Below, piece by piece: positions 45,236 to 56,799 of a stretch of DNA of 64,000 nt; positions within the stretch are counted from its first letter, which is position 1, and each line of letters begins with the position of its first letter. Position numbers and translations under genes: made by a program. The DNA is from Podocnemis expansa (taxonomy: Eukaryota; Chordata; Testudines; Podocnemididae). The stretch lies in NCBI GenBank assembly GCA_007922195.1, contig ML682059.1, positions 10,939,462 through 11,003,461 of the forward strand. The letters run 5' to 3'. The notes below the pieces were generated by a model. That model had not been told where the DNA came from. It ran no database searches and saw only the letters and a list, made by a program, of their open reading frames with translations.

Positions 45236-46246
45236 CTCTCTTCAAAATAGCTAGAATTGACCCCTTCATCTAGCAAATATCTTTGGAAATGACTGGGTTG
45301 ATTTAAAGCAATTTTATCGTACAACTAATAGACATAGCAGAAGCATGCTTTTCTGTATTCTAATGCACTCAAAAGATTAAAAGCTTTCTAAAACTCTTTA
45401 GTTACTATTGTATACTTGTTTTATACTCCTGTATCCCATCAATCTGACATTTCCCACTGAATTACCTGAACTCAATACAGTATTATGATGTTTTACATGT
45501 TTTTAATACAAGTAACGTAGAAAACTGAAAGCTACCAAAAGAAAGTGTTAGTTATGGGGGAAACTCTGACTGTTAAAGAGCATTTTAATTCTTATAAAAT
45601 GTTTTCAATGAGTTTATCCTTAAATTAGCTGGATCTAGATGGTAACAATTTTTATTTTATGACACTTAATTTTGAAACATGATTGTTTGACATGAAGCCT
45701 TTGAGAACTGATAGCACTGCTATCAATTTGACATGTGTTCATCTATTAAACTACATTTGCAAATACCTTATAAAGGACATGTAAATATATCATATGAGCA
45801 TTTTAAGTAAAATGAATCTCTTTTTGCTTGCTTATACAAAATACAGTGGGAAGACACACTTTTTCTTTACCTTTAAAATGGCCTTGTTTTTATTAAGTAT
45901 TTTATATCAAAAAAAATCTCACTTTCAATGTTAACAGTAAATTAAGTGCTAGATTTGCTCTAAAAATGAAAAGACTGCTGCTGTATAATGTCTGGCTCTT
46001 AAAGCCAAGGACAAATATTCTCACCATTAAAATTTTAAGGTGAATTCTAACTGAGTAACAAAACTCAGTAAAACTGGTTCCTATCTTTCTTTCCCTTTCT
46101 GCCCCTACCAGTTGTCTTTGCCTCTGTTGGAAATTTAAGGGCATGAAAGCTGTGATATTAGGATCTTAATTCAAAAACAGGTGTGTGTGTGTTTTTGCTA
46201 TGCTTTAATGGCAGCATGAGAGAGTAGGACTGTTATCTTTTGCCAG
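45236..46246. other. AT-rich intron stretch without a recognisable gene
   Basis: No coding or repeat signal recognised. Confidence 0.5.
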
Positions 46247-46462
46247 AAAACAAGCAAGGAGTCCTGTGGCACTAAAAGAGTACCAAATTTATTTATTGCA
46301 TGAGCTTTCGTGGGAGAAAAAGTGCAGAAAAAAGTGGAAGTGGGATTTTCTCCCAGAAAAGCTCATGTGATAAATAAATTTCCTAGTCTTTAAGTGCCAC
46401 AGGACTCCTTGCTTGTTTTGCTGAACCGGACTAACATGGCTACCCATTTGGAACTCTTTTTC
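46247..46462. repeat. Foldback-family repeat, most complete copy
   Basis: Left arm AAAACAAGCAAGGAGTCCTG plus TGGCAC; right arm GTGCCACAGGACTCCTTGCT plus TGTTTT, ending at 46419, exactly complementary over these 26 bp. The arms continue inward through GCATGAGCTTTCGTGGGAGA and its inverted partner. A one-sided module GAACCGGACTAACATGGCTA follows the right arm. Confidence 0.8.
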
Positions 46463-47819
46463 CGGAGCATACTGCAATAGGAATGAGATTTTAATTGCAA
46501 ATTGTTTGGCCCAAGACAAGAATTCAGCCGGGAAATCTGGTTCCTCCCACATTGCCAAGGTACTTTGGCAGACCTGAAATACAGTATAAGGATGACAGAT
46601 AACTGGGGGAATCTTCACTCTTTCTCAGTGTGCTTGTATCTTTTATTCCCATCCAGATTCCACATATTCCCTGACAGATTTTATCTTTTTTCAAAGGTTG
46701 TCCTGCATTTATCTTACTCTTATGAAATCATACTATTGTCTACTAATGGCAATTGAATTTGAACCTGTGTACTCCCAGCATATAAAGTGGCACTTGAGCC
46801 GACCACTGAATGAGCCTGAATTCAAACATTTTGGGAAGACGAGAGACATATGGAAGTTTTAATACATAAATTATATAGGAGGTATCCTGAACTTCGTGTA
46901 AGAAGGCTTTAAAGGTGTATTTGTGCTAGGCAAATAACTGTGCACAGTAGGACTATAACCAAGTCACACATAGCACCTTTTAAAACAGAAATCACTATAT
47001 TGCATGCCCTGAATAGGATACATTTGGAGAATTACAGTCACATGCCCCTTTGTTGAAATATAAAAATTACAAGTTTTGGCTTCACATTTGATACAATAAT
47101 TAAGATGTGTGTCAGATGGACTTACAAATTTAGCAACCAATTCAATCACCCTTTATCACACTAAAAAGCATCTTACTACACTGAAATGAACAGAACTACT
47201 GATGGAGAAAGATACTACACTTAAACTAAGCACAAATATTAGAACTGGGCCCTTACTGACCGCATCAATTAGGGAGGTACTGCATCTAGGTCTGTAGGGG
47301 TTTGCTATTGCAACGCCCAACTAAAGGTGCTCATTATTCTCTCTCAGCTTTTTTAGATGAAACTCACAAAAGAGAACCACAGTAAACTATTTTACACAGT
47401 TCGTGTGCTTTTTACCATTTCCCAGTGAAACTTGTCAGAAATTTATTTGAGTCAGCTAATAAACATTTATGTCCTAATACTGCTGTGGAATCCACTAACA
47501 GACACCCTATATCAACTGAGAATGCTACTGACTTCCTTGGCAATCTGACTGGGCACTGGGGTCCACTCTAACAAATCCTGAAGCAGGAATATGACTGTAA
47601 CCATCTGCACGTGAATAACTTTGTTAAATCAAAACATTTCAAACCAAGCACAGACCTAGTCCTCAGTAAAGATTCTGACCATGATTCAGACGTCAGCCCA
47701 TTTTATGATAGCTCCAGCTAAAACAAAAATTGTATATTTATCCACAAAAGTAAATATTTTGGAAAATTCCAAACAAATGAAAACTAAGTACAATAGCACA
47801 AATTAAGTGTTTTAAACAC
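46463..47819. other. Intron stretch without a recognisable gene or repeat
   Basis: AT-rich; only chance frames. Confidence 0.5.
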
Positions 47820-48398
47820 TACAGATACTATAAACGCAGATTCCTAACCATCAGAGGAGTAAAGTTCTGGAATAGTCTACCAAGGGAAGTGGTGGAGGCA
47901 AAAACCTTAGGTGCCTTCAAAACCGAGCTTGATAAGTTTATGGATGGAATAATATGATGGACAGTGTAGCCTGGCCATTGTCTGTCTTTTACTACTGGTG
48001 ATGGGTATGATAGGGACATGGGAAGGGGCATTTGATCAAGTGGATTCTGAGTTATTACAGAGAAGTTCTTCTTGACTGGCAGTTGTGGACTTGCCCTCAC
48101 GCTCAGGGTTTAACTGATCGCCATATTTGGGGTCGGGAAGGAATTTTCCCCCAAGGCAGATTGGTTTGGACGCTGGGGGTTTTTTGCCTTCCTCTGTTGT
48201 ATTGGGCATGGCTCGCTTGCTGGTTGATTCTCTGTATGAAAGTCTTTAAATCATGATTTGAGGACTTTAATAGCTCAGTTATGGGTTTGAGGTTCACTGT
48301 AGGAGTGGGTCGGTGAGGTTTTGCGGCCTGCACTATGCAGGAGGTCAGACTAGATGATCATCTTGGTCCCTTCTGACCTTAGAGTCTACGAGTTAACA
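47820..48398 (+). mobile_element. CR1 LINE 3' end
   Basis: Starts near GCAGATTCCTAACCATCAGA and GGGAAGTGGTGGAGGCAAAA and ends GGAGGTCAGACTAGATGATC and CCCTTCTGACCTTAGAGTCT, the CR1 tail. It covers only the 3' UTR and the last coding part, and is in the opposite orientation to the copy at 16350, which has the same tail. Confidence 0.87.
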
Positions 48399-48856
48399 CC
48401 ACTGAGTTAACATGACTGAACTGACTTTATCTTCTGAATAATTAAACTCTCAATCCTAAGTCCATACATTAAAAAGTTGAAAGAAAAAATAAAACATTAA
48501 TTCTAACATACAAGTGCCATTATCTGTCTTCATTTCATCTCCTTTAAGACAGAGCTCTCCTTTCCTTTCCTGACTGCCTCTGTAGCTCTTCTCCACTAGC
48601 TATGCCTCTTCATACCCTTTGCTATGCAGTCACTACCTTGTACAACCTACAACTCCTCTCCATACTTAGTTGGTGGTACTGAAGCACTTACTACCTATAT
48701 GCTGAATAGCCAGCTGACTCTCACCTTCCTCTCATCTACCTGTTTAAGTTCCCCGTTACTCTGGGTATGCCTGTCAATCCTACTCTTCATACACATTGCT
48801 CCCTTCATGACTAAATGATAATTATTGTTGCCATCTCTGCTTGATATATGATAAAT

Positions 48857-49249
48857 CAGAGGTCCCCAAACTGCTGGATGCACCCCCCAAAGGGGCACAA
48901 AGAAATGTTCAGCAGAGAGTGGCAGGCCCTGGGCCAGCTTCCACAGGGGAAAGGGGGGCCTGCCATCTGGCCCCAACACCAGCCCTGCTATACCCTGAGC
49001 TCCACGCTGGCCCTGCTCCACGACCACAGCTCTGGTCTCCATGCCCAGCCACAGCCTTCAGCTATGGCTCCCAGCCCAGCCCTGGAAGCTGTCTGCAGCC
49101 TCAGTCACACCCAGGACCCACCCCACGCCCAGCCACTGTGATCCCCCAGCTCTTCTGGTTGCCAGAGCCTGGGGCCCAACTGGGGAAGGTAGGAGGGGTA
49201 CAGACAAGAATAAGGCACAGGCATGAGATCAAAAGTTTGGGGATCACTG
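48857..49249. mobile_element. hAT-type MITE, GC-rich
   Basis: Terminal inverted repeats CAGAGGTCCCCAAACT and, in reverse, CAGTGATCCCCAAACT (13 of 16 match), of Charlie style. No clear 8 bp duplication remains. The interior is GC-rich and gives overlapping long frames on both strands that are not genes. It ends 540 bp from the INVS exon. Confidence 0.75.
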
Positions 49250-49788
49250 CCATGAAGAAACATAAAACTGCCACAACTGAAGAAGGAACAACTGACAATA
49301 AATTTCCCAATACAATACCTAAATTTCCCTTCACATACTTCCTCTTTTCAGGAATTCTCTGACTTGTCACTGGCACTGATAATTAGTTAAGGCATGATCC
49401 TGCATCCATTCAAGTCAATGGCAATACTCAAACATCAACCCCTCACTGTCAGAACTTTGTTGAACTGGCTTCTCCGATATGTTCTATAGTTTCTTTCCCT
49501 AGAAGGAACGAGTTAGTGGAGCAAAGAGCTTCTAGATTAGTGGCAAATGAAGTAAACTATATATTTAAACCACTAAAAAACAGAGAGACAAAGAGATAAA
49601 CTGTCACATAAGTCAAATCTCTAGAAACATTTTCCAAAATACTAACATTTGTAGAATGATGGCCTAGAGACTGATAGATTCCTTTGACAATAAAGGGTAT
49701 ATCATTTACATTGTTACTTAAGAGTTTCTTAAACTTCATGCTAGTGGCAACATTAGTGAGCATTAGGTATTATAGCATTTTTAATTAC

Positions 49789-49955
49789 CTTTTGTGCAGC
49801 AAGGTGGAGAGCAGTTCTCTGACTACGATCAGCTTTATTAACGCCTGCTCCTGCCTTCAGCAGGGCGTCAGCACACTCTAGCCTGTCAGCCAACACACAG
49901 TACATGAGTGGAGTCCTCCCAAACTGGTCGTCTTTATCTTTCAGCTCCCGGTTTC
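49789..49955 (-). CDS. INVS: INVS (inversin) coding exon, ankyrin repeats
   Basis: Minus-strand internal exon of 167 nt: two bases completing a glycine codon, then 55 codons, phase 0 at its 3' end. The acceptor is AATTATAG, the donor AAG/GTAATT. It encodes NRELKDKDDQFGRTPLMYCV, then LADRLECADALLKAGAGVNK and ADRSQRTALHLAAQK, ankyrin repeats that from memory align to human inversin at about residues 37-91. The next codon, at the exon ending at 2863, is the glycine of GNYRF, so the reading continues without a break. The protein is the ciliary nephronophthisis-2 product. The exon before it, expected to hold the start codon and about 35 residues, was not found in the 14 kb upstream, so that intron must extend beyond the window. 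Confidence 0.95.
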
Positions 49956-52089
49956 CTATAATTATACAGAAGTTTGCCTTACTAAAGCTTCACTAAATGT
50001 GAAATGTTCTAATAGAGTTGAGAAAGAATGAAATCTCTATGGACAAAACAATCTTTAGTTATAAATTACTGCCTCAACTGTAGGTGTTTAATAGTTAAAA
50101 AGGGAGAGATATGAAACATTAATGAAGTACTCAAAATTTTGAAGGATACCATAACAGATCAGTCCCTATTTTATTACCCTGTCCCATAATAATGAACAAA
50201 AGGAGAAACTTAATGAAACTTGATCTCAATGTCAATATTATCTGTTTAACTGGTCCTCATTTTAGTATAAACAATCAGCTAACTTGCTTATCCATCTCTT
50301 TGGGATGCAAATACTGGCATAAAATCAGTTGGCCTACTGGTCACAACCAAGACTTGCAGGAATGGGAAACCTGAAGTTTAAGTCCTTCTAAAAAATTCAA
50401 GTCACTTCCTTTCCCACCCACAAGAGGGAAGGAATGAAGATGCAACCCCTACACAGTGCCAAAAGCCTTAACTGCTTCCTGAGTGTCAAAAACAGAAATC
50501 AACCCCTACCCTTCCTGGGTATCAAGTGCCTTAAGTATCCTTTCCTAAGCTGTCTAAATTGAGCTCCCACCTGACACTTTCTACAATGCAGGAGATTCCT
50601 TCCTTCTCCTTAATCGTTTGTGCAGCTGACTGGCAGAAAAACATAGCCAGCCCATAATGCACATTCAGTCATTCTTCTTTCATTTGCAGCACCCCAGGAC
50701 TGCTCATTCCAAACATTCAAAACATGAATCGCCCCTCCCCACACAAAAAAATTAGTTTTGAAACCATGATATATGTCTAAAAACTAAATGAAAATAAAAA
50801 AGTACAAATAAAATTTCAGTTCTTTTATTTGGCCTCTAATTTTTGAAATATTAAAGTTTTCTCTGCAATCATGAAGGCTAAAACCTTTCCCCCCCCTCCC
50901 CAAATGAAACTAAGATTCTAATATAATCACATGAATCCAGAAGCTGGGGAATTAAGAGAAGAATTAAATGTCATGAAACAGACTTGTGACAAAAATTCAA
51001 CAACAGGTCACACTGCTTCTAGCCTTCATATTTTTTACAGTCTGTCTTGTCAATCCTAAGAGACTGATTTGACTACTGGATACAACTGGCTAGGTCCAAC
51101 AAGGTGGCTTTGACATGCTTCTGGACAGATGTACATAGAGTCTTGATGGCATTTTGAAATGTTCTTTGGGAAAAGGCAATTATATTTAAGAGTACTTGTA
51201 AACCCATCCATATATTTTCCACCCTCAAGATTCTTGTACAAGTCATGGACCAACCATAATATCTTCAAGCTGGTTATATTCACATGGCTGCCTTAGGGTC
51301 AACATTTCCCAGTCGGTGCAGCTTTCCAAATTTAGGACTGAGAGTTGTTGGTTGGAATCACATACCACCAGTATGATCTCTCAACCTCAGAAAGAAAGGG
51401 AATTTCAACCTACTTATGGGCCCTAAAACAAAGATCAACAACATGGGCTTCTTTATGAGTCCCATCTACTTTCCTACAGACCACTCCACTCTCACTGACC
51501 CCCTGCCCCATCTGGTCCATAGACAAACAGATTTTTTTTTCTTTCTTTCTTTAAGACAAAGAATGGAGTGCTAGAAAGATTCCCTCATAAATCTTAAACA
51601 ACTGAGACACATAGTACTTATTTAAAAGTTAAACCTCTTTTTTTAACCCCTTCTGTTTTCATTTCAGAACAACTTGACTTTGAACAGGCATAATTCAGCA
51701 GTATACTAAAAAAAAATTATTTCTTGCTCCATTTAGTCCATTGTGTCACCCTTCTATCTCTGCTCATATGCTATCCAGTGGGATGCATTATCACCTGCTG
51801 AGAACATCTGATTTTATATGAACTGGAGAGTTACTAACATAGAGTCTTTGTAATGATGAGTAACTAACAGCACTTCATAATTAACTTCTGGTATCTTCCT
51901 AGTTTGTGATAGTAAAGATATTGCAAAGTGCAGTTGCATCTGGTGAGGAATTACTTCCTGTTCTGCTCTGTCATCTCTATTCTTGAGCACTGTCAGGGTT
52001 TCTAGTAAGTCTGAGAGCCTCCTGATCAGAGCTAGGTACTTAATTGATTTTTGGTCCACCAACAGTTTAAAAATAAGGGACCAAAAAGA
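49956..52089 (-). other. INVS upstream intron; no gene seen
   Basis: AT-rich intron with a C run near 50890 and a short T/C tract near 51530-51555. No exon or named repeat recognised. Confidence 0.5.
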
Positions 52090-52144
52090 AAGGTTACTTA
52101 TCTTGCACAGTAATTGGAATTCTTCAAGACACTATGTCTTAAGT

Positions 52145-52333
52145 CAGTGGTTTTCAATCCATGGGTCAGGGACCCAGTGCTAGGTTGCAGAACCACAGGT
52201 GTGGGGTCATGGCATTCCCTGCTGCCAGTGCTGAAAGACTGGAATGCATTTCTCAAAGATGTCATTGTTGGGTTGCGAGTATAAATGATTTTTTTCAACT
52301 GGGTCCCATGAAAAAAACATTTAAAAACCACCA
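52145..52333. mobile_element. Short hAT-type MITE, copy 2, inside the DIRS relic
   Basis: Left end CAGTGGTTTTCAATCC, right end in reverse TGGTGGTTTTTAAATG. Flanking octamers TCTTAAGT (52137-52144) and TCTTAAGC (52334-52341) match at 7 of 8. It contains the motif TTGTTGGGTTGCGAGTATAA shared in kind with copies 1 and 3. It interrupts the terminal repeat of the old DIRS element. Confidence 0.85.
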
Positions 52334-52745
52334 TCTTAAGCAGCACTCCACATCAGACTGTGGAGATTTTTGTCAGCAGCAGCCAAAACTGCACCCTACA
52401 TAATCTGGTGCTCCAATAACAGGATATATAGAAAATGATGGAAACACTGCTGCTCCGGGTTCCTCCTTAATCATGAAGCCCAGAAACATGAACTCCAAAG
52501 CAGAGGGTATGGCAGGCAGATAGCGGAGCACCCCTGAAGACAAAATAGCTACTCTAGATACTGTGCAATGAGAGCAACCTCTTTTTCTTCTTCTTCATTC
52601 TTCCTATGCATGCTTACATAAAAGATTCCCAAACAGTACCTCAATTACAAGGGATGCTGAGAAGATAGATGCAGTACAGAGCATGGAACAACTTCACCAA
52701 AGCCACATCAGCCCTAGCCTATGCATAATATAATGCTGGGGGTGT

Positions 52746-52803
52746 GCTCCAAGCTGGAAATGAAATCCTGGAAATGGGTGTCCCAACCCATCAGGAAGGC
52801 ATC
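52746..52803. repeat. 58 bp exact direct repeat, unit A
   Basis: GCTCCAAGCTGGAAATGAAA to CAGGAAGGCATC, identical base for base to 54226-54283. In this copy the surrounding sequence continues as DIRS RNase H relic. Confidence 0.95.
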
Positions 52804-53214
52804 TATGGTGGTGATCTTTGTGGGGGAAGGATGTAAAAATGGAACTCCCATACCGATGATTTCAGCAGCCTTCTATGGATAGGAAGCAAAAACCCACCAG
52901 GGTATTGCCACCAGTCTGAAAAGTTTCCATGCCCCCAGCAAGCACAAGACCCAAGCCAGGTTTAGAGACACCAAGTATAACCTTGCAAGCCATTTTACTG
53001 ATATGCAGGCTCCTGTGTGGCCCAGCCATAGAGGGTAAAGCCCTTGCTCTTATTTGAGGAGTCTGTTGTAACGTGGAAATAAGGCTGGACACTATCCCCA
53101 CTGACATATCCCCTCTTCCCCATCTGTGTGATGAAGTTAACAGCACTTTCCTTCCTCACTGGAGTGTTCTGAGGGAAATGTAGGAAAGACTGTGAGGTGT
53201 TCAGATTCTACAGT

Positions 53215-53325
53215 AATGCGGACTGCATAAGTACCTAAGACAGAAGTGGTTTAGGAACTCCACTGAAAGTCGATGGGACTTATGCTCCTACATCACATGG
53301 GAGCTTCTGAAAATTTTATTTAGAA
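53215..53325. repeat. Palindromic GACTTAGG-type repeat
   Basis: Contains TAAGTACCTAAGACAGAAGT, CACTGAAAGTCGATGGGACT and GGAGCTTCTGAAAATTTT, matching a palindromic MITE-like sequence widespread in turtles and birds (from memory). A related copy is at 54990. Confidence 0.5.
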
Positions 53326-54225
53326 TCTATGTATAGGTATTTTTTCCATTTATCCAGAAGACACTCATTCAAAAAAATAGGCACCGTCAGTCACAAACTG
53401 ACTGTGGACAGAGAAGTTTTTTTTAAAAATTGGCCTAAATTTTCCGAACATTTCCAGGAACCACTGACTAGTGATGGGCTGGTGCAGACATATTATAGTT
53501 ATAACTGCCCTACAAATGACTTTTTTGAAATACGGAAGTCTGTCACCTAAAAATTGTCTCTCCACCCCTGTATTATGAAAGGCTATGGACCAACATGCAC
53601 TATGCTATAGGAAGACTTCTGCTGCCAGTCTGTCAGAGTCCTGCTCTTATACTGAAAGGCAGTCATCAAATGCCCTTATGGAATTATCTTTTTTTTGGTG
53701 ATGTGACTGCCTGTTTATGATTCTTATTGTAAGCACATGCATGCTGTAAACTTCACTGCATAAGTTTTGCTGGAGCTATCTCAGATTGACTGTTAATCGC
53801 AATTCTGCAGAAGTTAAAGATAAATATCTATAAAGAAACTGGGTACAATGTTTATTCATTTGGGTTACTACCAAAGACAGGAAGCTGCTTCTCCTCCCTT
53901 TTCACTTGAAGTTCATTTACTCTCTTACTAAAGGCAAAATCTATACTTGATATCCCTTTATTCTAACTGACAATTTGAACATTTTCAACTGAGGTAAGAT
54001 GTTTGCCCTGCTATGGCACCTGACCTAATAAATTAGACTGACTGCCAAGTTACCTTTTTATTAATATACTGTCACTTTAACCCATAAAATAATCATTCTA
54101 CATTGCCCAGTCATCAGTGATGCAGAGATATATAGCCCACTGCTTTGCAATGAATATTTTGGGCTCTTTCCATTACTAAATAATATGTGGGGGGAGAGGG
54201 AGGAATAAACCGATCTTTAATTCAA
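53326..54225. other. Insert within the DIRS relic; no gene seen
   Basis: This stretch and the following repeats separate the two halves of the DIRS relic. AT-rich, no named element. Confidence 0.45.
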
Positions 54226-54283
54226 GCTCCAAGCTGGAAATGAAATCCTGGAAATGGGTGTCCCAACCCATCAGGAAGGCATC
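54226..54283. repeat. 58 bp exact direct repeat, unit B
   Basis: Identical to 52746-52803. Sequence on both sides is unrelated to the DIRS RNase H region, so this looks like an isolated copied patch. Confidence 0.95.
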
Positions 54284-54394
54284 ACCCACTAAAAAACTAC
54301 TCTAAAAAAGATGATGAGAGAGTAATGAAAAGTTGTCCTTACCTACTCCAGTGTGCTGTTTAGCATGAAAAGTGTATAAATGACAGACAGGATG

Positions 54395-54665
54395 GCTAAG
54401 TCTACACTGTCAGCGGCACATTTACAATCAGTTTCATCTTTTGGGTTCAATTAAGCGATCAGTCAAGACCTGCTCAATTAATCTGGAGTTCAGTTTAGTA
54501 ATTCCAGCCCTAGAAGATGAGCGGCACTGAATCAAAGGGCAAGTGTCTCCCTTTGACTCAGCACAGTGGAGACAGGGAGGTAAATGAACATTAGAGACTC
54601 AAAGAGAGATATGCAAGTTACTTTACGCAGCATGCATATCACCCTTCGACTGCTGCCAAGAATGG
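54395..54665 (+). repeat. ~270 bp MITE-like family, copy 4
   Basis: Begins GCTAAGTCTACACTGTCAGC, contains AAGCGATCAGTCAAGACCTG, CTCCCTTTGACTCAGCACAG and GAGATATGCAAGTTACTTTA, and ends CACCCTTCGACTGCTGCCAA. Confidence 0.7.
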
Positions 54666-54989
54666 TGGTGAAAGTAGGCAAGACAAGTGTTAGAATATAT
54701 ATTATATTGGCTCTGGAAATGGGCATGCAACAATTAACTGTTTCCTCACTCTATGAGTTTACTGTTTTGATTTTAAAAGTTTGTAAATACAGAAAATCTT
54801 CAGCCATCTCCAAGTAAATCTGTTTGATGTCAGACAGCTACATGCTCCAACTGAGTAGTTTCACAATGAGAATGTGAAGCTTTCAAAAGAAAAAGGTGAC
54901 TCTGACAGTATTTTAGTAAAAGGAGACAGAGTTGCTAAAATGTTTTCTGCCCAAGTGTGGCAAATGCACAAATTGCACAGGGATAACAG

Positions 54990-55165
54990 GAGAGTAAAAT
55001 TTTCAGAAGTGCTTAAGTGACTTAGGATCTCAAAATCCCTTTTCAAAAGAGATGTGGATATTTAGGAGACTAAATCCCTTTCTAAATGCTTAAATGCTAA
55101 AATGAGATTTAGGCTCCCAAATCAGTAACATTGAAAGGCTGAGCAATGCTTTAAAAATCTGGGTC
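54990..55165. repeat. Palindromic GACTTAGG-type repeat
   Basis: Contains AGTGCTTAAGTGACTTAGGA, TTAGGAGACTAAATCCCTTT and GAGATTTAGGCTCCCAAATC, with inverted halves. Same family as 53215-53325. An A-rich tract follows at 55174-55215. Confidence 0.55.
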
Positions 55166-56799
55166 TTGGTCTCAAAAAAAAAAAAACAAAAAAAAAAAAA
55201 CAAAAGAAAAAAAAACCTGCTTTCATAAGGATATGTTCAAATTGTCACTATACATTTCTAGTAGTACTCTGATTTCTAGTTAGCCTACCTCCTCTATGGA
55301 ATTAGTACTGGCTTGGTTCTTGGCTACTCATTGAAGACAGATTTCATTGCAAGAAGTGTTTGAAGTTGCAATAATTGTAACTAAGTTTTAATACAGCAAG
55401 TATGTATTTACAATCTATTGCTTCCTAGGTTCTTCAAAGTAAATTGCAATTACCTGGAAGCTTCAGATAACAATTTTTAATAAACCTGGTTGTTGGCTAA
55501 TGCAACTAGGTGGGCAATCAGCTACTGTTAAATGAATAACTGATTTCTGGTTCATTGCTGGGTCTGAAAAAATCAAAAATAATATTAATTTCAGGTCAAT
55601 CCCAAACAAAGTTGTTTTTTTAAATTCTCAGTGAATTGAAAAAATCAGAAAAAAGAATGGTTCTGGGTCAAACAAAATGTTTTGTTCTCGTCTGGGGCAT
55701 TTTTAACGGAGTTTTTTTTTTTTTTTAATTTACTTTTCTTTTTAAAAAAATACAAAGAAAAAAACTGAAAATGAAACATAGCTTTACCAAGTTAAATAGG
55801 CGGTGCCTTTCCTTTATACCCCATTGCCCAGTGGTTAGTGCACTCACCTCAGCTATAGAGGAGCCAGGATCAAATTCCCAGAGGATCATGTCAAAGCCAG
55901 CTTCTACATCACAGCTGAACGTCCTAACCTCCCAAGCTATTTGCTATTTTGTGGTGGGGGTGGCTCTGCTTAATCTCACTTATTGAAGCCATTGCACTGT
56001 ACATGGAATACCTGGATGTTCATTAGGTCAGAGAGAGGGAGAGGGACTGACTTGATAGACAGTAGTGGTCAAGGAGGTGTGACACCCATATTCCAGGTCT
56101 TGCTTGAAGGAATACTTATATATATGGAGTAGAACAGCTCCAACAGGAGAAGTCAAGAGCTTGACCTATGCTAGAATTATCTGGTAGTTGAGATGCCAAG
56201 TATTTCCTGAATAATGTTAAATGCTCTCAGCACCCACTGAGCTGTAAGTCATTGGCACCTCCCAGGATCAGACCCTGTCTCTTTATAAACATGACAACTA
56301 TGAAGAACAAATTAGGTTTCTAGAAGAGTTGTTAAAACTAACACCTGCCACATAGGGAGCAAGCTCCCGTTCTTATGTTTGGTTGAATTTTTAATACAGA
56401 AAATCATAATTAAAGGCTAGAGACAGAATCCTAACCTTACTGCCATGAATAGGAGTTTTGACATTCATTTCAGCAGGGCCAACGTTTCAGTCTAGGAACA
56501 TCCCTCCAAAATTAAAACAAAAAGCAAATGCAGTAGGGACTCAATCCAGCAAGATACTGACCATTTTGGCCTCCCTATAAACACTTAAGCATATCCTTAC
56601 ATTTAACACATACCTAATTCTACTGTCCTCAGTGAAATAATTATAGCAAACCCCAGACAGATATGTCAGGCAAACATGGAGACCACTATGGCTCTGATGA
56701 AGTCTATTCATGGTAGTGGTGTGAGAGCAGACTTTTCCCATATTAAGTCAGAGGCTCAGAGCGTGGAAGAGGAATACGAACTGACGGACTGACTGCCAA
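55166..56799. other. Intron stretch; possible tRNA-derived SINE at 55815-55900
   Basis: CCCAGTGGTTAGTGCACTCA resembles a pol III A box and, about 30 nt later, GGATCAAATTCC resembles a B box, so a short tRNA-derived SINE head is plausible. The rest is AT-rich sequence with no gene and is part of the insert that splits the DIRS relic. Confidence 0.45.

Larger units (their letters stand above)
2864..49788 (-). other. INVS: Intron between two INVS coding exons (46.9 kb)
   Basis: A phase-0 intron of 46,925 nt. On the minus strand it begins GTAATT at 49788 and ends TATCCAG at 2864. It is packed with mobile elements, listed separately, including a 5.9 kb DIRS element in the same orientation as the gene. 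I found no additional ankyrin exon inside it. Confidence 0.9.
52090..53150 (-). pseudogene. Ancient DIRS relic, 3' part (ITR, ICR, RNase H)
   Basis: AGGTTACTTATCTTGCACAG followed by TAATTGGAATTCTTCAAGA at about 52091 aligns with the intact DIRS left terminus. 52485-52600 aligns with its ICR neighbourhood (GAACTCCAAAGCAGAGGGTA against GAACCTCCGAAGTAGAGGGG, and the later CAACCTCTTTTTCTTC). 52740-53100 aligns with the RNase H region: minus-strand translation reads TTIDAFLMGWDTHF where the intact copy has TTDASLTGWGAFL. The recombinase part appears mostly lost. Same orientation as the intact element, heavily decayed. Confidence 0.75.

Noticed and set aside
48841..49362. 173-codon plus-strand frame
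   Set aside because: Lies within a GC-rich hAT MITE between its terminal repeats; Pro/Ala/Gln-rich composition only.
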